A stretch of 38,697 nucleotides of DNA from Arenibacter sp. ARW7G5Y1 (GTDB taxonomy: Bacteria; Bacteroidota; Bacteroidia; Flavobacteriales; Flavobacteriaceae). The stretch lies in NCBI RefSeq assembly GCF_003201775.1, contig NZ_QJJZ01000004.1, forward strand, positions 24,422 to 63,118. The letters run 5' to 3'. Shown one piece after another: positions 25,155 to 33,021 of this stretch. Below the pieces are notes generated by a model that was given only the letters and a program-made list of their open reading frames with translations, ran no database searches and was not told where the DNA came from. Numbering within the stretch: position 1 is the first letter of the stretch; each line of letters opens with the position of its first letter. The translations under genes were made by a program, and so were the position numbers.

Positions 25155-26303
25155 ATGAACAAGATTGTAAAATATGTGCTAATAGGAGTTTTGGTGCTTG
25201 GAGCCCTTTGGGCGGCAGCTTTTTTTATAAAATCCAATAGCAAGTCCGCTATCACTTACGAGACAAAGAACCCTTTTACGGCCAATATTCAAAAGAAAAC
25301 CGTGGCAACCGGTAAGGTAGTGCCAGAGGATGAAGTGGAGATAAAACCTCAGATTTCGGGTATCATAGAGGAAATCTTACTGAAAGAGGGGGCCAAGGTA
25401 AATGCGGGCGACTTAATTGCCAAAATAAAGGTGGTTCCCAATGAACAATCCCTGAACCAGGCAAGAGGTAGGGTAAAGAATGCCGAAATAGCATTGAACA
25501 ATACCAAGATTGAATATGACCGGAATAAGGCCATATTTGACAAAGGGGTTATTTCTTCCCAAGATTTTAATAGCCTACAATTGCGCTATGATCAGGCGAA
25601 ATTGGAGCTGCAGAATGCCCAATCCGATTATCAGATTATCCGTGATGGGTCGGCAGGGGGTAGTGCTACCGCCAACACCAATATAAGGGCGACCGTTTCG
25701 GGTACAATTCTGGAGATTCCCGTAAAGGAAGGAGATCAGGTTATTCAAAGTAACAACTTTAACGATGGAACTACCATAGCTACTATTGCCGATTTAAGCA
25801 TCATGATTTTTGAAGGGAAAGTAGATGAAGGCGAGGTTGGAAAATTGGAATTGGGAATGCCCTTGGAGATTAGCTTGGGCGCTATTAACGATAAAAAATT
25901 TGATGCCAAACTTAGATTTATCGCTCCCAAGGGTATTGAGGAATCTGGAGCAGTACAGTTTAAGATTGAGGGTGATGTTAGCGTTGAAGACGACTTTTTG
26001 ATCCGTGCTGGGTATAGTGCCAATGCCTCTTTGGTGTTGGAAAAGAAAGACAGTGTAATGGTAATTCCTGAAGCTCTTCTACAATTTGATAAAGTAACGG
26101 ATAAACCTTTTGTTGAAGTGGCCGTAGGTACTGTGGAAGAACAAAAATTTGAAAGAAAGGATGTTGAGGTAGGAATTTCGGATGGGGTAAATGTGGAAAT
26201 TGTTTCGGGTATAACCAAGGAAGACAAGGTTAAGATTTGGAACAAGACAGAACCCATTAAGAAAGGTACGGAAGAAGATGGTGAATCTGAAGAAGGAAAT
26301 TAA
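25155..26303 (+). CDS. HlyD/MacA-type periplasmic adaptor, module B
   Basis: This 382-residue adaptor has an N-terminal anchor (YVLIGVLVLGALWAAAFFI), lipoyl halves at PQISGIIEEILLKEGAKVNA and RATVSGTILEIPVKEGDQVI, and an intervening coiled coil. It shares most of its conserved blocks with the adaptor at 20725, including GDLIAKIKVVPN, IFEGKVDE-x-EVGK and RAG-x-SANAS. It ends in an acidic tail (KKGTEEDGESEEGN) absent from the module A adaptor. The TolC gene follows after 30 bases. Confidence 0.92.
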   Translation: MNKIVKYVLIGVLVLGALWAAAFFIKSNSKSAITYETKNPFTANIQKKTVATGKVVPEDEVEIKPQISGIIEEILLKEGAKVNAGDLIAKIKVVPNEQSLNQARGRVKNAEIALNNTKIEYDRNKAIFDKGVISSQDFNSLQLRYDQAKLELQNAQSDYQIIRDGSAGGSATANTNIRATVSGTILEIPVKEGDQVIQSNNFNDGTTIATIADLSIMIFEGKVDEGEVGKLELGMPLEISLGAINDKKFDAKLRFIAPKGIEESGAVQFKIEGDVSVEDDFLIRAGYSANASLVLEKKDSVMVIPEALLQFDKVTDKPFVEVAVGTVEEQKFERKDVEVGISDGVNVEIVSGITKEDKVKIWNKTEPIKKGTEEDGESEEGN

Positions 26304-26333
26304 GGGGAATATCAATCAAAAAACAATCAAAAC

Positions 26334-27674
26334 ATGAGAATTAAGATAATTGTAGGCCTGTTTTTTTTCTGTTGTGGCATACTATCCGCCCAAGAAAAAA
26401 AATGGACCTTGGAAGAATGTGTTTACTATGCCGTGGAGAATAATTTGACCATAGAGCAATATGAACTCGATCTTGAAAACGCCAAAATAGATAAATCGGA
26501 TGCCGTGGGTGATATGTTGCCCAATTTTAATGCAAACGCAAGTCTCTCCGGCAATTCAGGGCTCGTTTTGGATCAATCCAGGAACCAACAGGTTACCGGG
26601 ACCGTAACTACGGCCTCGGGAGGCTTTAGTTCCTCGGTAAATCTATTTGATGGATTAAGGAATATCCACCGGTTGAACAGGGCAAAATTGAATGCCTTGG
26701 CCAGTCAGTATAGGTTGGATAACTTAAAGGACGATATTATGCTGGCGGTGGCCAATGCCTACCTACAAGTTTTGTCCAACAAGGAGTCGCTTAAAGTTTT
26801 TAGGGCCCAATATGCCGTTACAGAACAGGATCTGGTAAAGACCAAGGAGTTGGTAGATGCCGGTGTGGTCCCAAAAGGGGATTTATTGGAAATAGAAGCA
26901 ACTGCGGCCAATCAGGAACAGCAAATCGTAAATGGGGAGAATCAGGTACTGATCTCCCGGATAAACTTGGCACAACTGCTCCAGATCAGGGATTATGAAA
27001 ATTTTGATATTGCAGATGAGGAATTTGATATTCCTCCCTCCAATATATTGGACAATTCGCCCAAAACAATTTTCGACAAAGCCCTTACCTTTAGGAATGA
27101 TATTAAATTCTCGCTGTCCAATGTGGAATTGGCACAAAAGGATTTACAAATAGCCAAAGGGGCGGTTTACCCAACTTTGGGAGCTTTCTTTAATTATGGT
27201 ACGCGATATTCAAGCGAATTTAGGGATCCGGTCACTTTTAATAGAATCTCTTTTACAGACCAGTTATATTTAACGGATGGTATTGCCTATGGTCTGCAGT
27301 TGAATATTCCGGTATTTAATGGGTTTAGTGTTAAGAACAACATTAAAAGGGCCCAAATTGGGGTAGAGAGGTCACGTTTGCAATTGGAACAGGATAAATT
27401 GGATTTGGAATCCAATATTAATCAGGCCTATGTGGATGTTAAGAGTTTCTCCAAGGCTTATGAAGCTGCACAAAAAACATTGGATGCACGTAGGTTGGCC
27501 TATAATTATTCCAAGGAGCGATTTGATGTTGGACTTATGAACGCCTTCGATTTTAGTCAGTCGCAATCCAGGGTGGATAATGCGGAGGCCGAATTAATAA
27601 GGACAAAATACGATTATATATTTAGGTTAAAAGTGTTGGAGTTTTATTTTGGCTTACCTATAACATTGGATTAA
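26334..27674 (+). CDS. TolC family outer-membrane efflux protein
   Basis: The protein has 446 residues with a signal peptide (IIVGLFFFCCGILSAQ, cleavage at LSA-Q) and two outer-membrane-efflux repeats. The repeats begin at WTLEECVYYAVENNLTIEQY and again in the second half near FRNDIKFSLSNVELAQKDLQ, with long alpha-helical stretches such as SNINQAYVDVKSFSKAYEAA. TolC trimers form the outer-membrane exit duct for MacAB-type pumps. It is the only channel gene for the two permease-adaptor modules and closes the cluster. No terminator is visible before tsaB, 18 bases downstream. Confidence 0.93.
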   Translation: MRIKIIVGLFFFCCGILSAQEKKWTLEECVYYAVENNLTIEQYELDLENAKIDKSDAVGDMLPNFNANASLSGNSGLVLDQSRNQQVTGTVTTASGGFSSSVNLFDGLRNIHRLNRAKLNALASQYRLDNLKDDIMLAVANAYLQVLSNKESLKVFRAQYAVTEQDLVKTKELVDAGVVPKGDLLEIEATAANQEQQIVNGENQVLISRINLAQLLQIRDYENFDIADEEFDIPPSNILDNSPKTIFDKALTFRNDIKFSLSNVELAQKDLQIAKGAVYPTLGAFFNYGTRYSSEFRDPVTFNRISFTDQLYLTDGIAYGLQLNIPVFNGFSVKNNIKRAQIGVERSRLQLEQDKLDLESNINQAYVDVKSFSKAYEAAQKTLDARRLAYNYSKERFDVGLMNAFDFSQSQSRVDNAEAELIRTKYDYIFRLKVLEFYFGLPITLD

Positions 27675-27676
27675 GT

Positions 27677-27684
27677 TATATTTG
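27677..27684 (+). promoter_or_regulatory. -7-like element before tsaB
   Basis: TATATTTG is a perfect TAnnTTTG match ending 8 bases before the tsaB ATG. A -33 TTG at proper spacing is lacking, and the short distance would give an almost leaderless message. Confidence 0.45.
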
Positions 27685-27692
27685 CGGTCTAT

Positions 27693-28364
27693 ATGGCTAT
27701 GATATTAAATTTAGAGACTGCAACCACCAATTGTTCCGTGGGTATTGCCAAGAATGGGGAAATAATTTCTATGAGGGAAGACAATAGTCCCAATTATTCA
27801 CATTCGGAACAGTTGCACATTTTTATAGAGGAAGCTTTGAAAGGGGCTTCCTTAACTTTTAAGGATATATCCGCCATTGCAGTTAGCAAGGGGCCGGGCT
27901 CCTATACCGGTCTTCGTATAGGGGTGTCGGCGGCGAAGGGACTTTGCTTTTCATTGGATCTCCCGCTGATATCGGTTTCAACCCTGGAAAGTTTGGCCAA
28001 GCAAGGATATGCCAAAGGATATGATTTTATAATTCCGTTGTTGGATGCCAGGAGAATGGAAGTGTATTCGGCAGTCTTTAATGCAGAGGGAAGCAATATT
28101 AGGGAGACCAGGGCGGAAATAATCAACGAGGACAGCTTCTTGGAATATGCACAAAATGGCAGTGTTTTATTAATTGGGGACGGAGCGGAAAAATGCAGGG
28201 AACTATTGGACCATCCAAATTTTAGTTACCATTCTGCATGGCCCACAGTTAGTGGGATGGGAGAGTTGTCCTATAAAAAGTTCAAAGCAAACGATTTTGA
28301 AAATGTCGCTTACTTTGAACCGTATTATTTAAAGGATTTTATGTCGCCGACCAAAAAGTCTTAG
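27693..28364 (+). CDS. tsaB: tRNA N6-threonylcarbamoyladenosine synthesis protein TsaB
   Basis: This 223-residue ASKHA-fold protein opens with ILNLETATTNCSVGIAKNGE and has the diagnostic AVSKGPGSYTGLRIGVSAAK block. TsaB is the non-catalytic partner of TsaD and TsaE in making the t6A modification at position 37 of ANN-decoding tRNAs. The length is normal for the short Bacteroidota form. ATGs at 27693 and 27699 are both possible; homologues that begin M-A-x-ILN favour the first. Its TAG stop overlaps the TAA stop of the opposing mscS gene. Confidence 0.94.
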   Translation: MAMILNLETATTNCSVGIAKNGEIISMREDNSPNYSHSEQLHIFIEEALKGASLTFKDISAIAVSKGPGSYTGLRIGVSAAKGLCFSLDLPLISVSTLESLAKQGYAKGYDFIIPLLDARRMEVYSAVFNAEGSNIRETRAEIINEDSFLEYAQNGSVLLIGDGAEKCRELLDHPNFSYHSAWPTVSGMGELSYKKFKANDFENVAYFEPYYLKDFMSPTKKS

Positions 28365-29179
28365 TATTGGTGAACCACCCTTTGTGGAAACGGAATCTCT
28401 ATTTCCGCAGCATCAAACCTGTTCTTTAGTTCTTCCAAAACGTGGAAGTGGGCCGCCCAGAATACATCATTATTGGCCCAAAAGCGCAAGGAAAGGTTCA
28501 CGGAGCTATCCCCTAATTCTGCAACATAGACCTCAGGGGCAGGATCTTTTAGAATATTTGAATTTTCTGCACAGATTTCCAGTAAAATTTCTTTGGCCAA
28601 TTTAATATTGGAGCTGTACCCTATGCCTACGGAAATCTTATCCCTTCGGGTGTTTTGTGCATTGTAGTTGATGATATTGTTGTTGGATAATTGGCCATTG
28701 GGAACTATGGCGATCTGATTTCCAAAGGTGCTTATTTTTGTGGTAAAGATGGATATTTCCTTTACAGTACCGTCCACACCTTGTGCGGAAATAAAATCAC
28801 CTACCTTAAAGGGTTTGAACAGTAATAATAAGACACCGCCTGCAAAATTGGCCAAGGAACCCTGTAAGGCCAGACCAATGGCCAGACCAGCGGCACCAAT
28901 AATGGCCACCAGGGAAGACGACTGCACTCCGAGCTGGGTAATTACTATTACAAAAAGCATTATTTTAAGCCCAATGCTTATAAAGCTTTGCAAAAAGGAC
29001 TCTAAGGAAGGGTCGTAGTCTGCCTTATCAAAAAATTTACGGACCATGCGATTAATAAATTTTATAATCCAGAGCCCCAAAACATAAATAATAATAGCCA
29101 TAATTAAACTAGGAAGTGCTTCCCAAAGAAATTTGATGGCCTGGTCTATATGTTCTTGATAATCAGAAATGAAATTCAT
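28361..29179 (-). CDS. MscS family small-conductance mechanosensitive ion channel
   Basis: This 272-residue channel has three N-terminal helices (LPSLIMAIIIYVLGLWIIKF, IGLKIMLFVIVITQLGV and the pore helix). The pore-lining helix carries the signature AAGLAIGLALQGSLANFAGG, then LFKPFKVGDFI, which leads into the MscS beta domain (GTVKEISIFTTKISTFGNQ) and the C-terminal alpha/beta domain. MscS channels open under membrane tension to release solutes in hypo-osmotic shock. The length is close to E. coli MscS. The gene converges on tsaB with overlapping stop codons and no terminator between them. Confidence 0.94.
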   Translation of the reverse strand: MNFISDYQEHIDQAIKFLWEALPSLIMAIIIYVLGLWIIKFINRMVRKFFDKADYDPSLESFLQSFISIGLKIMLFVIVITQLGVQSSSLVAIIGAAGLAIGLALQGSLANFAGGVLLLLFKPFKVGDFISAQGVDGTVKEISIFTTKISTFGNQIAIVPNGQLSNNNIINYNAQNTRRDKISVGIGYSSNIKLAKEILLEICAENSNILKDPAPEVYVAELGDSSVNLSLRFWANNDVFWAAHFHVLEELKNRFDAAEIEIPFPQRVVHQY

Positions 29180-29223
29180 GAAAAAAATATTTTTTTTTGG
29201 TTTAATACATTAAAAATCCAACT

Positions 29224-29240
29224 CCCTTATAAAATAAGGG
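29224..29240 (-). promoter_or_regulatory. Hairpin in the mscS leader
   Basis: CCCTTAT-AAA-ATAAGGG forms a perfect 7-bp stem 45 bases upstream of the mscS ATG, between the gene and its probable -7 box. It has no T-run. A regulatory role is a guess. Confidence 0.35.
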
Positions 29241-29264
29241 TATTGAACCATTTTTAAGCTAATG

Positions 29265-29272
29265 CAAATATA
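29265..29272 (-). promoter_or_regulatory. Possible mscS -7 element
   Basis: On the minus strand the sequence is TATATTTG, a full match to TAnnTTTG, about 85 bases before the mscS start. No -33 TTG is at the expected spacing. Confidence 0.4.
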
Positions 29273-29316
29273 TAAATGGTTTAAATATTGCTGAAATTTC
29301 AATAAAAGGATACTAC

Positions 29317-29342
29317 AAAAAAAGCGCCTTTTAACGGCGCTT
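29317..29342 (-). terminator. Terminator after the dodecin gene
   Basis: On the minus strand, AAGCGCC and GGCGCTT pair across a seven-base loop and are followed by a run of T (plus-strand A-run 29317-29323). It lies 23 bases beyond the dodecin stop and insulates mscS. Confidence 0.88.
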
Positions 29343-29364
29343 GTTGATTGAAATGGGAAAAATA

Positions 29365-29565
29365 TTAATTCACTTCAAAAGTGATTTTAACATTAACGCG
29401 AAAATCGTCCAGTTTTCCGTCTTTAACCGTTGCACTCTGTTCATTGACATATACCGAACGAATATTCTTAACGGATTTGGAAGCTTGTTCCACTGCCTTT
29501 TTAGCAGCATCCTCCCATCCTTTGTTAGAATTTGCAAGAACTTCGATAACTTTTAAGATAGCCAT
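29365..29565 (-). CDS. Dodecin family protein
   Basis: This 66-residue protein has the dodecin layout: a strand (ILKVIEVLANS), a helix (WEDAAKKAVEQASKSVKNIR), then the two long strands (SVYVNEQSATVKDGKLDDFR and VNVKITFEVN). Dodecins assemble as hollow dodecamers that store or buffer flavins. In flavin-binding dodecins a Trp lies in the second strand (IRSVW-type) and stacks on the isoalloxazine ring. Here the same place is Tyr39, while Gln43 is retained. The gene has its own terminator and is monocistronic. Confidence 0.92.
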   Translation of the reverse strand: MAILKVIEVLANSNKGWEDAAKKAVEQASKSVKNIRSVYVNEQSATVKDGKLDDFRVNVKITFEVN

Positions 29566-29634
29566 AATATTAAGTTTTAGATTCTCTTAAAGTTAACAAA
29601 TAAAAGCTAGAATTCGTACTTTTAATATTGAAAA

Positions 29635-30537
29635 TCAACCATTTAAGGCAACTACCTCATTTACCATATCGCCCATCATATTTTTGAGCATGGTTTCAAT
29701 ACCATTTTTTAGGGTAAAGGTAGACGAGGGGCAGCCACTGCAGGCCCCCTGTAAAATAACGTTTACGGTCTTCGTGTCGCCTTCATAGGATTTAAATAGG
29801 ATATTGCCCCCATCACTCGCTACGGCGGGTTTAACATATTCTTCCAGAATATCGATGATCTGCTTGGAAATGTCATCCAAATCGGTATCCTTCAACTGGG
29901 CCTCCGGAGCAACTGTTTTTTGTTGCTGAAGACTCTTGGCCGATACCACTTCCTTGCCATCGGCAATAAAATCCCTGATTTTCTCTCTAAGTTCCAAGGT
30001 AATATCATCCCATTCCGCAAGGTCGTACTTATTTATGGAAACATAATTTACATCAAAAAACACCTCTTTTACAAAGGGCAGCATAAATAGTTGTTTGGCC
30101 AATTCAGAATCTTTGGCCTCATCTATGTTCTTAAATTCAAAGGTGGTTGGAACAATTCTTTTATTGGTCACAAATTTCATCACGGACGGATTGGGGGTAA
30201 CTTCTGCATAGACTGTTACGGCCACCTTCTTCTGATTTTCATCCTCCTTGACAACAGGCTCGCCAGAATTGAGATAATCCACCAACTGCTGTGCCACGCT
30301 ATCCTTAACATCCTCCCATTCCACAATGTCATAACGTTCCAAGCCTATAAAGTTGCCCGAGATATATACCGTTTTTATAAATGGTAGATAGAATAACTGC
30401 TGGGCCAAAGGCGAAATTTTGGCTTCGTCTATGTTTTTAAATTCGTAGTTGTTATTCTTTGTAATGAAATGATTGGTTTCAAATTTTAGTATCGCCGGAT
30501 TCTTCGTGGGTACCACGGTAATGATAAACTCCTCCAT
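29635..30537 (-). CDS. NifU-type Fe-S scaffold with duplicated Nfu N-terminal domain
   Basis: This 300-residue protein has three parts. Two related Nfu_N domains lie at residues about 10-92 (FKNIDEAKISPLAQQLFYLP, YDIVEWEDV) and 115-195 (FKNIDEAKDSELAKQLFMLP, YDLAEWDDI). A linker follows, then a NifU C-terminal domain at about 222-300 with the Fe-S site Cys266/Cys269 in GACSGCPSSTFTLKNGIETM. Proteins of this kind carry or transfer [4Fe-4S] clusters to targets. One Nfu_N copy is the usual arrangement in other bacteria and mitochondria. It is transcribed alone from a -7-like box 15 bases upstream. Confidence 0.92.
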   Translation of the reverse strand: MEEFIITVVPTKNPAILKFETNHFITKNNNYEFKNIDEAKISPLAQQLFYLPFIKTVYISGNFIGLERYDIVEWEDVKDSVAQQLVDYLNSGEPVVKEDENQKKVAVTVYAEVTPNPSVMKFVTNKRIVPTTFEFKNIDEAKDSELAKQLFMLPFVKEVFFDVNYVSINKYDLAEWDDITLELREKIRDFIADGKEVVSAKSLQQQKTVAPEAQLKDTDLDDISKQIIDILEEYVKPAVASDGGNILFKSYEGDTKTVNVILQGACSGCPSSTFTLKNGIETMLKNMMGDMVNEVVALNG

Positions 30538-30551
30538 TTAAATATTTTTTA

Positions 30552-30559
30552 CAAAAGTA
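30552..30559 (-). promoter_or_regulatory. Putative nifU-like gene -7 element
   Basis: On the minus strand, TACTTTTG matches TAnnTTTG and lies 14 bases before the start codon, the same distance as in the ctaB promoter. No -33 TTG is seen. Confidence 0.5.
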
Positions 30560-30616
30560 CGAAGGTTTTCTAAGTAATGGCATATATAATAATGTAGTAT
30601 TTCAACCGTTATATTT

Positions 30617-30624
30617 TATATTTG
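30617..30624 (+). promoter_or_regulatory. Putative -7 element for the PorP/SprF gene
   Basis: TATATTTG matches TAnnTTTG 31 bases before the ATG. No TTG lies at -33. Divergent from the NifU-type promoter about 60 bases away. Confidence 0.5.
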
Positions 30625-30655
30625 GACGATGTTACTAACACACCACTCTTCTTAA

Positions 30656-31648
30656 ATGAAACAACATTTATTGATTTTACTTTCTTTTTTTGCGATAGGC
30701 TATCAGTCTATTGCTCAAGAAGGTGTTCCTGTCTATTTTGATTATTTGGCAGATAATTACTATTTGGTATATCCATCTATGGCCGGAATTGGTGAAGGAG
30801 GGAAAATTAGGGCTACTATAAGAAAGCAATGGTTTAGCGTAGATGAGGCCCCCAATATGCAGACCTTGAACGCACATTTTAGGGTTGGTGAAAATAGTGG
30901 TTATGGAGCAACCGTCTTTAACGACGCCAACGGATATCACTCCCAAACGGGATTTAAACTTACCTATGCTCATCATTTGAGATTGGGCGGTGATTTTAGA
31001 AGCTTAAATCAGCTCTCTTTCGGACTTAGTGCAGGGATTCAGCAAAGTAATTTGGACGAGTCCGAGTTTGTTTCTGTTATTCCAGATCCCATTATCACCG
31101 GCTCAAGAAACAGTGTAGGTTATTTTAATATGGATTTGGGAATGTCCTATAACTTTATGGAATTCTATGCCCATGCGGCCGTTCACAATATAATGGGGAG
31201 GGGAAGGGATCTATATTCGGCCATTGAATCCAATAACTTAAGAAAATATCTTGTATCATCGGGTTATGTGTTCGGTAGGAGCGAATGGCAGGTAGAGCCT
31301 TCCGTGCTTTTTCAGTTCACAGAGTTTACAAGGGAAAAGGCGATCGATATCAATGCCAAAGTCTATAAAAGCGTGGATTTTGGAACTGTTTGGGGCGGAA
31401 TTTCCTACCGAAGAAGTTTTGATGGTGCCCAATACCAAACCACCAACGATTTTGGGGAACAGCGTTTGCAACTTATAACTCCTATCGTAGGGGTCAACTA
31501 TAAGAATTTTTTGGTTTCTTACAACTATTCCTACCAAATGGGCGATGTTAGGTTTGACAATGGCGGTTTTCATCAAATTACCCTGGGGTACGATTTTGGA
31601 CAGTCAGAGAAAAGATACGATTGTAAATGTCCGGCCGTTAATTACTAA
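30656..31648 (+). CDS. PorP/SprF family type IX secretion outer-membrane protein
   Basis: This 330-residue protein has a signal peptide (LLILLSFFAIGYQSIAQ) and a beta-barrel body with PorP/SprF marks: YYLVYPSMAGIGEGGKIRAT, RKQWFSVDEAPN-x-QTLNAHF and the closing FDNGGFHQITLGYDFG. PorP/SprF proteins bind the PorK/PorN motor complex or, as SprF paralogues, assist secretion of a specific large adhesin with a type B C-terminal domain. Here no adhesin gene is adjacent, which is unlike most SprF paralogues. The last residues (CKCPAVNY) carry two cysteines outside the barrel. A terminator shared with the opposing VWA gene follows. Confidence 0.88.
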   Translation: MKQHLLILLSFFAIGYQSIAQEGVPVYFDYLADNYYLVYPSMAGIGEGGKIRATIRKQWFSVDEAPNMQTLNAHFRVGENSGYGATVFNDANGYHSQTGFKLTYAHHLRLGGDFRSLNQLSFGLSAGIQQSNLDESEFVSVIPDPIITGSRNSVGYFNMDLGMSYNFMEFYAHAAVHNIMGRGRDLYSAIESNNLRKYLVSSGYVFGRSEWQVEPSVLFQFTEFTREKAIDINAKVYKSVDFGTVWGGISYRRSFDGAQYQTTNDFGEQRLQLITPIVGVNYKNFLVSYNYSYQMGDVRFDNGGFHQITLGYDFGQSEKRYDCKCPAVNY

Positions 31649-31744
31649 TTTCACAACTATTTCCGGTATATAAGGTAAATTGACTTTTTTGGCCATTGCA
31701 CCTATGTTTGAAAGGCCATAAGCGAATCAAAAAAAAACATAATA

Positions 31745-31774
31745 AAAGAACCCTGCCATTAGACAGGGTTCTTT
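31745..31774. terminator. Bidirectional terminator between the PorP/SprF and VWA genes
   Basis: AAAGAACCCTG (31745-31755) and CAGGGTTCTTT (31764-31774) pair perfectly over 11 bp with an eight-base loop. The minus-strand side continues into a long T-rich run, and the plus side has a short one. It serves the two convergent genes. Confidence 0.88.
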
Positions 31775-31842
31775 CGTATTCCGACCCTTTGTTCTGATCG
31801 GTTCCATAAGGATAGCTGAGACAAACTTGGATTTGTTCCATT

Positions 31843-33021
31843 TTATTCCCAACGATAATTCTTCTTGGCCGCCTGTTTTTGTATCGCGCTAAGCATGGCA
31901 TTCTCCAACTCACCTTTTTCATTTTCCTTTCTCTGTGAGGCAATATAGGCTTCCCTTTTACTGTTAAGGTCTTGGATCTCTTTTTGGATATCCCTACGCT
32001 CCTTTTTCTTTTTTTCTATATAACTGGCGATTTCAGTTTTGGATTTTCCCTTTAATTCCATGGGCAATTGATCTTTTTCTACCTCGTCTATGTCAAAATC
32101 TTCCTCCTTGGAGGCATCCACCAAGTCCCATGAGGAATTGGTATAGAGTCTGGACGATTTACTTACCGCACGTTTTACGGCAACGACCTCTTCCATTTCC
32201 ATGGCATTGCTGTCCTGGGCACTCTGTTGCTGCATTTTCGCGGCTCCCAAGGCTCCATAGGAGATATAGGTCTTGTTCAATTTGGAATTTAACCTAATGA
32301 TTACATCATCATAAGGGGTGGCAATATGTACTACTTCACGGTTGTGGTCTATGGCCATATATTCCCCTCCCGTTAGTTGGGCCCCATTTTTCCATCCCGT
32401 ATTGATACCTTGTTCGTAGGCGCCACAAAAAATGGTATTTACAATTACATCCTTATCCTTGGCATTGGCAACGGCATCCTTATAATTTAATTTTCCTTGG
32501 GTAAAGGGTTCATTGCCGGCAATAAAGATCATCTTTAGCTGGTCGGGATTTTTTCCCCAATCCAGTTGGCTCAAGGATGTTTGTATTACTTGTCCGCAAT
32601 ATTCTTCCCCACCATTGGTAGACAGGGAGAATAGTTTTTCTGAAATCTCATCCAGATCACCGCTAAAGCCCAAAACCTGTTGAATATAACCCTCCCTGGA
32701 AGATAAATTATCGTTTCCGTATTGGTATAGTGCAATTTGTAGTTGGGGCCTGCCATCGTTACCACATTTGGCATGGGTAAATTTGTTCACGATATCCCAC
32801 AATTGTGCCTTCGCCTGATTAATGAGTCCGTCCATACTGTTACTGGTATCCAACAAAAGTGCAATCTTGACCATATTGTTGGCCGTCTTGGGCCCCTCCG
32901 GGAGCACTTCGGCTGAAACATGGTTTTTTGGAATGTCCCCTGTGGCAAGTGCGTTGCCAAAACTTTGGCCCATCCCTAGGACAAGGGCCCCTAAAACTAC
33001 TATTTGCTTTACATTTTTCAT
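31843..33021 (-). CDS. Secreted von Willebrand factor type A domain protein
   Basis: This 392-residue protein has a signal peptide (VKQIVVLGALVLGMGQSFGN). A VWA domain spans about residues 50-235, with the MIDAS motif ALLLDTSNSMDGL (DxSxS) and the strands QLQIALYQYG and KMIFIAGNEPF. After a Ser/Met-rich linker comes a Lys/Glu-rich coiled coil near the C-terminus (TEIASYIEKKKKERRDIQKE). The VWA domain suggests Mg-dependent protein binding in the periplasm or at the surface. There is no lipobox and no T9SS C-terminal domain, so a periplasmic location is most likely. I do not know a specific function. It is monocistronic. Confidence 0.85.
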   Translation of the reverse strand: MKNVKQIVVLGALVLGMGQSFGNALATGDIPKNHVSAEVLPEGPKTANNMVKIALLLDTSNSMDGLINQAKAQLWDIVNKFTHAKCGNDGRPQLQIALYQYGNDNLSSREGYIQQVLGFSGDLDEISEKLFSLSTNGGEEYCGQVIQTSLSQLDWGKNPDQLKMIFIAGNEPFTQGKLNYKDAVANAKDKDVIVNTIFCGAYEQGINTGWKNGAQLTGGEYMAIDHNREVVHIATPYDDVIIRLNSKLNKTYISYGALGAAKMQQQSAQDSNAMEMEEVVAVKRAVSKSSRLYTNSSWDLVDASKEEDFDIDEVEKDQLPMELKGKSKTEIASYIEKKKKERRDIQKEIQDLNSKREAYIASQRKENEKGELENAMLSAIQKQAAKKNYRWE

